Origin: an uncultured Bacilli bacterium | Lineage (GTDB): Bacteria; Bacillota_I; Bacilli_A; RF39; UBA660 | Direction: 5' to 3' | Assembly: GCA_947625425.1 (NCBI GenBank) | Contig: CANQOH010000035.1 | Location: forward strand, 1 to 13,727 | DNA length: 13,727 bases | Shown: in pieces, positions 1 through 8,277 of the stretch | How positions within the stretch are numbered: the stretch's first letter is position 1 | Layout: the number at the start of each line of letters is the position of its first letter | Program-made: the position numbers and the translations under genes | The notes under the pieces: model-generated | Told to the model about the DNA's origin: nothing | Seen by the model: the letters and a program-made list of their open reading frames with translations, nothing else | Databases searched by the model: none

Positions 1-94
1 TTTTCGTTAACTCAATTATACGACTTGAATTACTTTTTTTATATAGAATTGTTTCACATCAATTGTAACACTACAAATATTTGTTATATTTATA

Positions 95-124
95 TTGCTT
101 TTTATAGATATTTGATGTTATAAT
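95..124 (+). promoter_or_regulatory. Probable sigma-A promoter of a small upstream transcription unit
   Basis: A -35 box TTGCTT (95-100) and a perfect -10 box TATAAT (119-124) are 18 bp apart. Transcription would begin near 131 and run to the hairpin terminator at 354-377, giving an RNA of about 245 nt. Positions 1-94 hold no gene I can support; one frame there reads as a short hydrophobic stretch without a start codon. Confidence 0.55.
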
Positions 125-205
125 TAGTAAGTAGATGAGGATTAATTTTTTGGATAGTATTTAGATATTGTTATAAAGATAAACTTATCGATTATTGAGG
201 TTTAA

Positions 206-358
206 TTGTTGGCCTTAAACAAAAATCAAATGATACATTACTTTTTTAGCTTATGTGTCTGGACTTATTATTTGGATTCAAGTGATAAATTAATTTATGA
301 ATCTCCTATAAAAATTAATTTAGTTGAAGTTGAATTTGAAGATGAGTCAATAGCCTAG
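206..358 (+). CDS. Possible small protein of unknown function (about 50 aa)
   Basis: An open frame runs from TTG 206 to TAG 356-358 and would encode about 50 residues; an in-frame ATG at 230 would give 42. TTG 206 is preceded at 5 nt by a GAGG Shine-Dalgarno-like sequence (197-200); ATG 230 has none. The frame is aromatic-rich in the middle (HYFFSLCVWTYYLD) and acidic at the C-terminus (EVEFEDESIA), which looks more protein-like than random AT-rich sequence. The stop lies in the left arm of the terminator at 354-372. The 75 nt between the promoter and this frame hold only short, stop-interrupted frames, so the unit could instead be a decayed gene or a non-coding RNA. I do not recognise the protein. 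Confidence 0.3.
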   Translation: MLALNKNQMIHYFFSLCVWTYYLDSSDKLIYESPIKINLVEVEFEDESIA

Positions 359-377
359 TTGAATAAACTGGGTTTTT
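354..377 (+). terminator. Intrinsic terminator of the small upstream unit
   Basis: The arms CCTAGTT (354-360) and AACTGGG (366-372) pair over 7 bp with one G-T wobble around a 5-nt loop, followed by TTTTTATTT. It separates the upstream unit from the tRNA-synthetase operon promoter that begins 16 nt later. Confidence 0.75.
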
Positions 378-392
378 ATTTAAGCTTTATTA

Positions 393-421
393 TTGACTAT
401 TAGGTTAAAAAATTGTAAAAT
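393..421 (+). promoter_or_regulatory. Sigma-A promoter of the hisS-gatB operon
   Basis: TTGACT (393-398) and TAAAAT (416-421) are separated by exactly 17 bp. Transcription would start near 428, just before T-box stem I. No other promoter of this quality was seen between here and gatB, so the six-gene operon probably depends on this promoter and the T-box behind it. Confidence 0.8.
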
Positions 422-427
422 ACTTTT

Positions 428-634
428 AGATTTTCTTATGGAAAGACGAGTAATATATTATGAAGATTTAAGAGAAGACTAGTTGGTGGAAATGTCTAAT
501 TGGATGATATATGAAGAACAGCTTTCTTAAAGTAAGAACGCATTAAAGCGATATATTAAAGATTGAGAGTACCTATGTAAAGTAAGGTGGCACCGCGGGT
601 TTTGACTCGTCCTTACAAGATAGGTACTTTTTTT
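428..634 (+). promoter_or_regulatory. T-box leader, predicted to sense tRNA-Asn (specifier AAC)
   Basis: The conserved T-box sequence AAGGTGGCACCGCGG is at 584-598. Stem I begins GAAAG (441-445) and closes with CTTTC (522-526). Its specifier loop has the loop-E pair AGTA (449-452) and GAA (513-515), followed by G, then AAC (517-519), then A. AAC is an Asn codon. The tRNA-end-binding bulge TGGC (588-591) has C as its variable base, which matches discriminator G73 of tRNA-Asn or tRNA-Asp; bacterial tRNA-His carries C73 and would need TGGG. The competing terminator pairs AGTACCTAT (568-576) with ATAGGTACT (620-628) and GTAAGG (582-587) with CCTTAC (611-616), and ends in seven T. Uncharged tRNA should stabilise the antiterminator and switch the operon on. 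Confidence 0.92.
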
Positions 635-650
635 AGTAGGAGGAATTTAT

Positions 651-1919
651 ATGATAACTAAACCTAAAGGAACATATGATTTATATGGAGAAGAAATGAA
701 GAAGTGGCAATATGTTTCACGTGTTGTAGATGAAGTTATGGACAGATATAATTATGGTTTAATTAGAACACCTATTTTTGAAAGTTCAGAATTATTTCAT
801 CGTGGTGTAGGAGATACAACGGATATTGTTACTAAGGAAACTTATGATTTTGTAGATCGTGGTGAACGTAAGATGACCTTACGTCCTGAAGGAACAGCTG
901 GCGTTGTAAGAAGTTTTATTGAAAATAAGATGTATGGTGATGCTACACAACCAATTAAGTTATATTATAACGGAACGATGTATCGTTATGAAAGACCACA
1001 ATCAGGTAGAGATAGAGAGTTAACCCAATTTGGGGTTGAAGTGTTAGGTTGTGCTGACCCAGCAATGGATGCAGAAGTTATAAGTATTGCCGTTAATATT
1101 TTTAAATTATTAGGACTTAAAGGAATTAAAGTTAAATTAAATAGTTTAGGTGATACAGAATCACGTAATAATTATCGTGAAGCATTAGTTAAATATTTTA
1201 AACCACATATTAATGAACTATGTGAAGATTGTAAGGAAAGATTAGAAAAGAATCCTTTAAGAATCTTAGATTGTAAAGTAGATCAAGATAATGAGACTCT
1301 TAAAGGGGCACCTTCAATATTAGATTATTTAAATGAAGAATCTAAAAATAGATTTGAAGATGTTCAAAATTATTTAGATGTTTTAGATATCGATTATGAA
1401 GTAGATCCTAAAATAGTTAGAGGTTTAGATTATTATAGTCATACAGTTTTTGAAATAGAAGCAACGGTTAAAGATTTTGGCGCTAATAATGTCTTAGCTG
1501 CTGGTGGTAGATATGATACTTTAGTTGGTAATTTAGGAGGACCAGATACTCCTGGTATAGGATTTGCTTGTGGTATAGGTCGTTTAGTTATGGCTTTAGA
1601 TAAAGAAGAAATAAGTTTACCAATTAATGATGAAATAGATGCTTTTATTTTATATGTTAATGATACTGAAAAAGAATATGCTTTAGCTTTAACGCAAGAT
1701 TTAAGATTAAATGGTTTAAGAGTTGAAACAGAGTATATGGGTAGAAATTTAAAAGGACAATTTAAACAAGCTGATAGATTAAAAGCTAAATATTTAGTTA
1801 TATTAAATGATGAAGATTTAGTAGGAGGAGAAATTCAAGTTAAAGATAATCATACTAAAGAAGTAACAATGGTTAAAGAAGCAGAAATAGATGATTATTT
1901 AGATTTGAATTGTAGGTGA
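651..1919 (+). CDS. hisS: Histidyl-tRNA synthetase
   Basis: Class II synthetase that charges tRNA-His in the cytoplasm. Its 422 residues match the usual bacterial length. The class II catalytic core has LRPEGTAGVVR at about 77-87, the motif 2 region with YRYERPQSGR (111-120), the HisRS signature RGLDYYSHTVFE (257-268), GGRYD (285-289) and motif 3 around GFACGIGRL (304-312). The remaining ~100 residues are the anticodon-binding domain. A CxxC pair (191-194) sits in the insertion region. The start ATG is 7 nt behind a perfect AGGAGG (638-643), directly after the T-box terminator. The stop TGA (1917-1919) lies inside the Shine-Dalgarno of asnS, so the two genes are probably translationally coupled. 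It is the first gene of the T-box operon, although the T-box appears specific for Asn rather than His. Confidence 0.97.
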   Translation: MITKPKGTYDLYGEEMKKWQYVSRVVDEVMDRYNYGLIRTPIFESSELFHRGVGDTTDIVTKETYDFVDRGERKMTLRPEGTAGVVRSFIENKMYGDATQPIKLYYNGTMYRYERPQSGRDRELTQFGVEVLGCADPAMDAEVISIAVNIFKLLGLKGIKVKLNSLGDTESRNNYREALVKYFKPHINELCEDCKERLEKNPLRILDCKVDQDNETLKGAPSILDYLNEESKNRFEDVQNYLDVLDIDYEVDPKIVRGLDYYSHTVFEIEATVKDFGANNVLAAGGRYDTLVGNLGGPDTPGIGFACGIGRLVMALDKEEISLPINDEIDAFILYVNDTEKEYALALTQDLRLNGLRVETEYMGRNLKGQFKQADRLKAKYLVILNDEDLVGGEIQVKDNHTKEVTMVKEAEIDDYLDLNCR

Positions 1920-1924
1920 GTATT

Positions 1925-3292
1925 ATGGATTTAAAAGATTTATTTAGAAATGTTAAAATTAATGATGAAGTTGTAGTAGAAGGTTGGATAAGAAATCATC
2001 GTAAGCAAAAAGATTTTGGCTTTATTGATTTTGCCGATGGAACTGATTTTAAACATTTACAAATAGTATATGACAGTACTATTCCTAGTTTTTCTGAAAT
2101 ACAAAAGTGTCTTGTCGGATGTGCAATTAGAGTTAAGGGAGTAATAGTTCCTTCTCAAGGTAATCAAGAGTATGAATTAAAGGCTAGTAGTGTTGAAGTA
2201 TTAGGGGATTGTCCAGCTGATTATCCTATTCAACCTAAGAGACATACAAGAGAGTTTTTAAGAGAAGTAGCTTATTTACGTCCTCGTACTAATTTATTTC
2301 AAGCAGTATTTAAAGTACGTAGTATAGCTGCTCAAGCTATTCATGAATATTTTCAAAGTCATAATTATGTATATGTTCATACACCATTAATTACTACTAC
2401 TGATTGTGAGGGTAGTGATCAGATGTTTAAGATTACTACTCTTAATATGGATAAGTTACCAATGGTAGATGGTCATGTTGATATGAGTAAAGATTTATTT
2501 GGTAAACAAGCTTTTGTTACTGGTACTGGTCAATTACATGGTGAAGCTTTTGCGATGGCATTTAAGAAGATTTATACTTTTGGACCAACATTTAGAACTG
2601 AAAATTCTAATACTAAGACACATGCTAATGAATTCTGGATGATTGAACCAGAAATAGCTTTCTGTGATTTAGAAGGTTTAATGGATATTGAAGAAGAAAT
2701 GCTTAAATATGTCGTTAATTATGTTTTAGAAAAATGTCCTGATGAGATAGATTTCTGTGATAAGTTTGTTGAACAAGGATTAAAAGATAAATTAACTAAA
2801 TTAGTTAATTCTAAATTTACAAGAATATCTCATCATGATGTAGTAGATATTTTAAATAAAGCAGATATTAAATGGGAATTTAAACCTACTTATGAAGATG
2901 ATATAGCTAAGGAACATGAAAAATATATTACTGAATATTTTAATGGCCCAGTATTTATTACTAATTGGCCTAAAGATATTAAGGCTTGGTATATGAAAAC
3001 TAACCCAGATAATAAAACAGTAGCAGCAGTAGATTTAGAAGTACCTGGTGCTGGTGAATTAATGGGTGGTTCACAAAGAGAAGAAGATTATGACAAACTT
3101 CTTAAACGTTGTAAAGATATGAATATTAATACTGATTTAGTAGATTGGTTTATTAATTTAAGAAGATTTGGAGGATGTTATCATTCAGGTTTTGGAATGG
3201 GTTTTGAGAGATTAATTATTTATTTAACAGGAGTAGAAAATATTAGAGATGTTATACCATTCCCAAGAACACCTGGAAATTGTGATTATTAG
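1925..3292 (+). CDS. asnS: Asparaginyl-tRNA synthetase
   Basis: Class IIb synthetase that attaches Asn to tRNA-Asn; 455 residues from the ATG at 1925. An N-terminal OB-fold anticodon-binding domain (about 1-105, with VEGWIRNHRKQKDFGFIDF) precedes the catalytic domain. Motif 2 begins FRTENSNTKTHANEF at about 223, and motif 3 (GFGMGFERLIIYLTG, from about 422) ends in the AsnRS-type RDVIPFPRTPG. The frame is also open from GTG 1916, but that GTG is part of the Shine-Dalgarno AGGTGAG (1914-1920). ATG 1925, 6 nt behind AGGTG, is the better start. There is no gap from hisS. The T-box AAC specifier makes this gene the most direct target of the operon's control. AspRS is the nearest alternative, but the motif 3 ending and length favour AsnRS. 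Confidence 0.95.
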   Translation: MDLKDLFRNVKINDEVVVEGWIRNHRKQKDFGFIDFADGTDFKHLQIVYDSTIPSFSEIQKCLVGCAIRVKGVIVPSQGNQEYELKASSVEVLGDCPADYPIQPKRHTREFLREVAYLRPRTNLFQAVFKVRSIAAQAIHEYFQSHNYVYVHTPLITTTDCEGSDQMFKITTLNMDKLPMVDGHVDMSKDLFGKQAFVTGTGQLHGEAFAMAFKKIYTFGPTFRTENSNTKTHANEFWMIEPEIAFCDLEGLMDIEEEMLKYVVNYVLEKCPDEIDFCDKFVEQGLKDKLTKLVNSKFTRISHHDVVDILNKADIKWEFKPTYEDDIAKEHEKYITEYFNGPVFITNWPKDIKAWYMKTNPDNKTVAAVDLEVPGAGELMGGSQREEDYDKLLKRCKDMNINTDLVDWFINLRRFGGCYHSGFGMGFERLIIYLTGVENIRDVIPFPRTPGNCDY

Positions 3293-3305
3293 AAAGGGTG
3301 GTTAG

Positions 3306-5066
3306 ATGCAAGAAAACATTTATAGATCACATCATTGTATAGATATAGATAAAAAATTAGTTGGTAAGAAGGTTACTGTTAGTGGTTGGATTGAAAATAT
3401 AAGAGATCATGGAGGAGTATTATTTTTAGATTTAAGAGATAATACTGAAACATTACAAACAGTTAGTAATGATGATTCTTTATTTGTTGGTTTAGCTAAA
3501 GAATCAGTAATTAAACTTACAGGTACTATAAGGGAAAGAAGTGAAGATACTTATAATCCTCGTTTAAAGACTGGAGAAGTAGAATTATTAGTAGATAGTT
3601 TAGAATTACTTAGTCCTTCTTTACATGAACTTCCTTTTAACATAATGAGTAGTAAAGAAGCAGGAGAAGATTTAAGACTTAAGTATCGTTATTTAGATTT
3701 AAGAAATAATAAAGTTAAAGATAATTTTAAATTAAGAAGTGATGTCTTACATTTCTTAAGAAATAAGATGTATGATTTAGGTTTTATGGAAGTACAAACT
3801 CCTATTTTAACAGCTTCTAGTCCTGAAGGCGCTAGAGATTTTGTGGTACCTTCAAGAAACTTTAAAGGTAAATTTTATGCTTTACCACAAGCACCACAAA
3901 TATATAAGGAATTATTAATGGTTGGAGGAATAGAAAAGTATTTTCAAATAGCACCTTGTTTTAGAGATGAAGATGCTAGAGCTGACCGTACTTTAGAATT
4001 TTATCAATTAGATTTAGAAATGAGTTATGTTACGGAAGATGAAGTTTTAGAAGTAGGAGAAGATATCTTCTATGATGTCTTTACGAAGTTTAGTAATAAA
4101 AAAGTAAGTCCTAAACCTTTTAGAAGAATTGCTTATCGTGATACCATGGAGATGTATGGGACTGATAAACCTGATTTACGTAACCCATTAATTATTAAGG
4201 ATGCTAGTGAAGTTTTAAAAGATACTTCATTTGGTCCATTTAAGAAGAGTTTTATTAAAGTTATTGTTGTCGATGATATTGGAGATAAACCTAATAGTTG
4301 GTTTAATGAAGTAGTTGATTATGCTTCTAGTATTGGAATGCCTGGTATTGGTTATTTAACTTTAATGAGTGATGGAAGTTTTAAAGGACCAATAGATAAG
4401 TTTTTAACTTCTGAAGAACGTGAATCTTTAATTAAAGATTATGAGATGAAAGAAAATAGTGTAATGTTTTTTATCGCTAATAAAAAACTTAAGGTTGCCC
4501 AAAAGTTTGCTGGTTTAATTAGGGATGAATTAGGTCGTAAGTTAGATTTAATTGATAAAGATAAATTGGAATTATGTATTATTAAAGATTTTCCAATGTT
4601 TGAATACGATGAAGAAAATAAAAAATATGAATTCTGTCATAATCCTTTTAGTTTACCTCATGGAGGTATTAAGGATTATGAAGATAAAGATATCTTAGAT
4701 ATATTAGCTTATCAATATGACTTTGTATGTAATGGTAATGAAATGGCTAGTGGAGCTATTCGTAACCATGATTTAGATTCTTTAGCTAAAGGATTTGAAG
4801 TAGTTGGATATACAAGAGATGAAGTCGAAACAAGATTTAGTTCAATCTTTACAGCATTTAAATATGGATGTCCACCACATGGTGGTATGGCACCTGGGAT
4901 AGATAGAATACTAATGCTTATTAAAGATGAACCTAATTTAAGAGAAGTTCAAGTCTTCCCAACTAGTGCTTCAGGAGCAGATAATATGATGGGTAGTCCT
5001 TCAGAACTTACTAGAAGTCAATTAAAAGAATTAGGTTTAAAGATAGAGGTGAAAAATAATGAGTAA
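3306..5066 (+). CDS. aspS: Aspartyl-tRNA synthetase, bacterial type
   Basis: Class IIb synthetase for tRNA-Asp; 586 residues, the length of bacterial-type AspRS with an inserted GAD domain. In order: OB fold (1-105, GWIENIRDHGGVLFLDLRD), motif 1 region (about 160-179), motif 2 with FRDEDARADR (219-228), the GAD insertion (about 290-420), then motif 3 GGMAPGIDRILML (from about 526). His35 in the DHGG segment is the residue type described for non-discriminating AspRS of Pseudomonas aeruginosa, where E. coli and B. subtilis have Leu. This enzyme might therefore also make Asp-tRNA-Asn, a substrate for the GatCAB encoded next. That is inference, because AsnRS is also present. It starts 13 nt after asnS behind AAAGGGTGG, and its 3' end overlaps gatC by 8 nt. 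Confidence 0.96.
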   Translation: MQENIYRSHHCIDIDKKLVGKKVTVSGWIENIRDHGGVLFLDLRDNTETLQTVSNDDSLFVGLAKESVIKLTGTIRERSEDTYNPRLKTGEVELLVDSLELLSPSLHELPFNIMSSKEAGEDLRLKYRYLDLRNNKVKDNFKLRSDVLHFLRNKMYDLGFMEVQTPILTASSPEGARDFVVPSRNFKGKFYALPQAPQIYKELLMVGGIEKYFQIAPCFRDEDARADRTLEFYQLDLEMSYVTEDEVLEVGEDIFYDVFTKFSNKKVSPKPFRRIAYRDTMEMYGTDKPDLRNPLIIKDASEVLKDTSFGPFKKSFIKVIVVDDIGDKPNSWFNEVVDYASSIGMPGIGYLTLMSDGSFKGPIDKFLTSEERESLIKDYEMKENSVMFFIANKKLKVAQKFAGLIRDELGRKLDLIDKDKLELCIIKDFPMFEYDEENKKYEFCHNPFSLPHGGIKDYEDKDILDILAYQYDFVCNGNEMASGAIRNHDLDSLAKGFEVVGYTRDEVETRFSSIFTAFKYGCPPHGGMAPGIDRILMLIKDEPNLREVQVFPTSASGADNMMGSPSELTRSQLKELGLKIEVKNNE

Positions 5067-5355
5067 ATTTACAAAAGAAATGGTTGATGATTATGCTGAT
5101 AAATTATTAATTGGTTTAACACCTGAAGAAAATAAAATGGTTTTAGATGAATTTGATATTATTGATGCTAATTTAGATTTAGTTACGAAGATACCTAATA
5201 TAGCTAGTGTTAGTCCAATGACTCATTGTTTAGATGATTTTGTATGTGAACTTAGAGAAGATGTTCCTGAAGAATCAGTACCTATCGAAGATTTACTTCG
5301 TAATGCTGATGAAACTGATGGGGATGAAGTTCAAGTTCCTAAGGTAGTTGGGTAG
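5059..5355 (+). CDS. gatC: Glutamyl/aspartyl-tRNA amidotransferase subunit C
   Basis: A small subunit that wraps around GatA and holds the GatCAB complex together; it has no catalytic site. The 98 residues match the family length. The N-terminal helical part (about 1-40, LTPEENKMVLDEFDIIDANLDLV) is GatC-like, and a conserved-type proline/acidic stretch (about 48-90, with DVPEES) lies in the C-terminal half. ATG 5059 is 7 nt behind GAGGTG (5046-5051) and overlaps the end of aspS by 8 nt, so translation is probably coupled. Identification rests on weak sequence features and strongly on position before gatA and gatB. Confidence 0.9.
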   Translation: MSKFTKEMVDDYADKLLIGLTPEENKMVLDEFDIIDANLDLVTKIPNIASVSPMTHCLDDFVCELREDVPEESVPIEDLLRNADETDGDEVQVPKVVG

Positions 5356-5363
5356 GTGTAATT

Positions 5364-6827
5364 ATGAAATATATGAATAAATCAATTACGGAATTACATG
5401 ATTTACTGAAGAAAGGTGAAGTAACTAGTGATGAATTAGTTAAGGAATCTTTAGAATTATCGCATGAAGTAGAAGATAAATATAATGCTTTTGTAACTAT
5501 TTTAGATGACGCTAAGGGTGGAGAAGTAACTGATAATTTACTTTCTGGTATTCCTTATGGAGTTAAAGATAATTATTCAACTAAAGATATATTATCAACT
5601 GGATCATCTAATACTTTAAAAGATTATGTACCATTCTTTAATGCAACGGCGATTGAACATTTAAATGCTGCAGGAGCTATTAAAGTTAATAAAACAGCGA
5701 TGGATGAGTTTGGTATGGGTGGTACTGGTACTACTTGTCATACGGGAACGGTTTTAAATCCATGGGATCCAACAAGAATGTGTGCTGGTTCTTCTGCAGG
5801 GTCTGCTTGTGCCGTAGCCGCTGGAGTTTATCCTTATGCTTTAGGTAGTGATACAGGAGACTCTATTCGTAAACCAGCAGCATACTGTGGTATAGTTGGT
5901 TATAAACCTACTTATGGAATGATATCTAGATATGGCTTATTTGCCTTTGCTTCATCATTAGATCACTGTGGTGTATTAACAAGAAATGTTAAAGATGCAG
6001 CAATTGTTGTAGATACAATGAAAGGTATCGATAAATATGATATGACTTCTTGGGATTCAAGTAAGATTAATTTAGCTGATGCTTTAAATGGTAATGTTAA
6101 AGGTAAGAAGTTATGTTATATAAAAGAAATAGTTGATAAAGATAGATATAAAAATGCTTCTAAAGAATTATTAGAACATTTAGATAATTTCTATAAGACA
6201 GTAGATGTCTTAAAGGGATTAGGAGTAGAAGTAGATGAAGTATCAGTAGATGAAGTGTTACTTAATGCTTTACCTTCAGTATATGTTGTTATTTCTTGTG
6301 CAGAAGCTACTAGTAATATGTCTAATTTAACAGGTATTATCTTTGGACCTAGAGGAGAAGGAGATAATTATATTGAGATGATGAAAGATCATCGTACTAA
6401 AGGTTTTTCTCCTTTAATTAAAAGAAGATTTGTTATTGGTTCTTATGTATTACAAAAAGAGAATCAAGAAAGATATTTTAAGAATGCGCAAAGAGTTAGA
6501 AGATTATTAGTTGATAGATGGAAAGAGATCTTTAAAGATTATGATGCTGTTATCTTACCAGTTGGTTCTGGACCGGCTAAAAAATTAGAAGGATCACAAG
6601 ATATTTTGGATAAGAATACAGCTATCTTAGAAGAACATTTACAAATAGGTAATTTTGGTGGTTTCCCATCAATTACTATTCCAGATGGTTTTATTGATGA
6701 TTTACCAGTAGGTATTAATATAACAGGTAATTGTTATGATGATGAAAATGTTTTAAATATTGCTTATGCTTTAGAACAAGCAATGGATTATCATGATCAA
6801 ATAGCTAAGGAGGTTTCACATGACTAA
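5364..6827 (+). CDS. gatA: Glutamyl/aspartyl-tRNA amidotransferase subunit A
   Basis: The glutaminase subunit of GatCAB: an amidase-signature enzyme that releases ammonia from Gln or Asn for GatB. It has 487 residues, normal for the family. The Ser-cisSer-Lys triad can be placed by spacing at Lys68 (PYGVKDN), Ser143 (AGSSAGSA) and Ser167 (GSDTGDSIRKPA). The motif before the catalytic Ser is usually GSDTGGSIRQPA; here Asp166 replaces the second Gly and Lys replaces Gln. Gly at that point contributes a backbone NH to the oxyanion hole in amidase-signature enzymes. The stretch DEFGMGGTGTTCHTG (114-128) also departs from the common AMGSSTENS form. Similar changes may exist in Mollicutes relatives, so this is probably lineage variation rather than loss of function. 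AGGTG (5354-5358) lies 5 nt before the start. It overlaps gatB by 8 nt. Confidence 0.96.
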   Translation: MKYMNKSITELHDLLKKGEVTSDELVKESLELSHEVEDKYNAFVTILDDAKGGEVTDNLLSGIPYGVKDNYSTKDILSTGSSNTLKDYVPFFNATAIEHLNAAGAIKVNKTAMDEFGMGGTGTTCHTGTVLNPWDPTRMCAGSSAGSACAVAAGVYPYALGSDTGDSIRKPAAYCGIVGYKPTYGMISRYGLFAFASSLDHCGVLTRNVKDAAIVVDTMKGIDKYDMTSWDSSKINLADALNGNVKGKKLCYIKEIVDKDRYKNASKELLEHLDNFYKTVDVLKGLGVEVDEVSVDEVLLNALPSVYVVISCAEATSNMSNLTGIIFGPRGEGDNYIEMMKDHRTKGFSPLIKRRFVIGSYVLQKENQERYFKNAQRVRRLLVDRWKEIFKDYDAVILPVGSGPAKKLEGSQDILDKNTAILEEHLQIGNFGGFPSITIPDGFIDDLPVGINITGNCYDDENVLNIAYALEQAMDYHDQIAKEVSHD

Positions 6828-8277
6828 GTATATAGCTAAAATTGGTTTAGAGATGCACTGTGAAGTAAGTGAAACTAATACTAAAGTATTTAGTGCCGCA
6901 CGTAACTCTTATAGTGAAAAACCTAATACGAATGTAAGACCTCTAGATATGGCTTTTCCAGGTACTTTACCGGTTGTTAATAAGGAAGCTGTTAGAAAAG
7001 CTTTAATGGTTAGTATGATTTTAAATTGTAGTCAACCAGAATATATGTATTTTGAAAGAAAAAATTATTATTATCCAGATTTACCTAAAGGTTTTCAACT
7101 TACGCAAGAAACTAAACCAATACCTGTCGGTATTTATGGTAAAGTTGAATTTGAATGTGATGGGGAGATTAAAGAAGTTAGAGTTAATAATCTTCACTTA
7201 GAAGAAGATGCTGCTTCTTTAGACCATTTCTATGATACAAGTAATATTGATTATAATAGAGCTGGAGTGCCATTACTTGAATTAGTTACAGAACCTGATA
7301 TTCATAGTGCTAAAGAAGCAGTAGCTTTCCTAGAACATATGAGAAGCGTTTATCAATATTCTGGAGTTTCAGAAGCTGATAGTAAAAAAGGTCAAATAAG
7401 ATGTGATGTTAACGTTTCAATTATGGAAGAAGGATTAGATGAATTAGATCCTAATAATTGGGGAACTAAAGTTGAAATTAAGAATGTTAACTCTTTTGGT
7501 GGCGTTAGAGATGCCATTAATTATGAAATTGAACGTCAAACAGAATTAAAAGAAAACGGCGAGTATGATAAGATGGAACAACAAACTCGTCGTTGGGATG
7601 AAGAATCAGGAACAACAATATTTATGAGAAGTAAAGTCGATGCTATCGATTATAAATATTTTGTTGAACCTAATATACCTAAATTTAAGATAAGTGATGA
7701 ATGGTTAGAAGAAATAAGAGCTGCTATTCCAGAACTAGCTATGGATCGTAAGAAAAAATATATGGATGGTTATGGTTTATCAGCTTATGATGCAGGTGTT
7801 TTAGTTAAGGAAAAAGATATATCTGATTATTATGAAGAATGTGTTAAATTAGGTATTGATGCTAAAGTAGCAGCTAACTGGGTAACAGTTAATATTGTTG
7901 GTGAATTAAATAAAGAGGAAAAGAATATTAAAGATTTTTATTTAACACCTAAGATGTTAAAACAAATTACTGATGCAATTGGTAGTGGTCTTTTATCTTC
8001 TAAACAAGCTAAAGAAGTATTTGCTAAAGCTTTAGAAGAAAATAAGGAACCTAAGAATTTTATCAGTAAAGACAATGCTCAGATTAGTGATGAAGGAGAG
8101 CTTACGAAGATTATTTGTGAAATATTAGATAATAGTAGTGAACAAATAGAACAATATAGGGGTGGTAGAGATAATATCTTTGATTACTTTGTTGGTCAAG
8201 TTATGAAAAACACTCGTGGTAAAGCTAATCCTGTTATGACTAAAGATATTTTACATAAAGAACTAGACAAGAGATAG
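6820..8277 (+). CDS. gatB: Glutamyl/aspartyl-tRNA amidotransferase subunit B
   Basis: The kinase/amidotransferase subunit of GatCAB. It phosphorylates the Glu (or Asp) side chain on misacylated tRNA and transfers ammonia delivered from GatA, making Gln-tRNA-Gln or Asn-tRNA-Asn. Its 485 residues match the family. Recognisable parts are the N-terminal GLEMHCEV, PNTNVRPLDMAFPGTLPVVN, the core RKNYYYPDLPKGFQLTQ, and HLEEDAAS with the family's acidic metal/ATP residues. The helical and YqeY-like tRNA-binding C-terminus (about 300-485) ends MKNTRGKANP. AAGGAGG (6807-6813) is inside gatA, 6 nt before the ATG. AsnRS is encoded in the same operon, so Gln-tRNA-Gln formation is the likely essential role; glnS and gltX are not in view. 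The last codons form the left arm of the operon terminator. Confidence 0.97.
   Translation: MTKYIAKIGLEMHCEVSETNTKVFSAARNSYSEKPNTNVRPLDMAFPGTLPVVNKEAVRKALMVSMILNCSQPEYMYFERKNYYYPDLPKGFQLTQETKPIPVGIYGKVEFECDGEIKEVRVNNLHLEEDAASLDHFYDTSNIDYNRAGVPLLELVTEPDIHSAKEAVAFLEHMRSVYQYSGVSEADSKKGQIRCDVNVSIMEEGLDELDPNNWGTKVEIKNVNSFGGVRDAINYEIERQTELKENGEYDKMEQQTRRWDEESGTTIFMRSKVDAIDYKYFVEPNIPKFKISDEWLEEIRAAIPELAMDRKKKYMDGYGLSAYDAGVLVKEKDISDYYEECVKLGIDAKVAANWVTVNIVGELNKEEKNIKDFYLTPKMLKQITDAIGSGLLSSKQAKEVFAKALEENKEPKNFISKDNAQISDEGELTKIICEILDNSSEQIEQYRGGRDNIFDYFVGQVMKNTRGKANPVMTKDILHKELDKR

Noticed and set aside
60..125. Fourth toxin copy: a short hydrophobic frame and a 16-nt match (ATATTGCTTTTTATAG) to the copy 2 toxin gene
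   Set aside because: No start codon, Shine-Dalgarno, GGAACA repeat or antisense promoter accompanies it, and the match is AT-rich; it is better explained as part of the promoter at 95-124.
1916..1924. Upstream GTG start for asnS, three codons before the ATG
   Set aside because: The GTG is part of the AGGTGAG Shine-Dalgarno that serves ATG 1925.
651..8277. Mycoplasma genetic code (TGA read as Trp)
   Set aside because: All large genes are full length with Trp encoded by TGG and no internal in-frame TGA; TGA is used as the stop of hisS.
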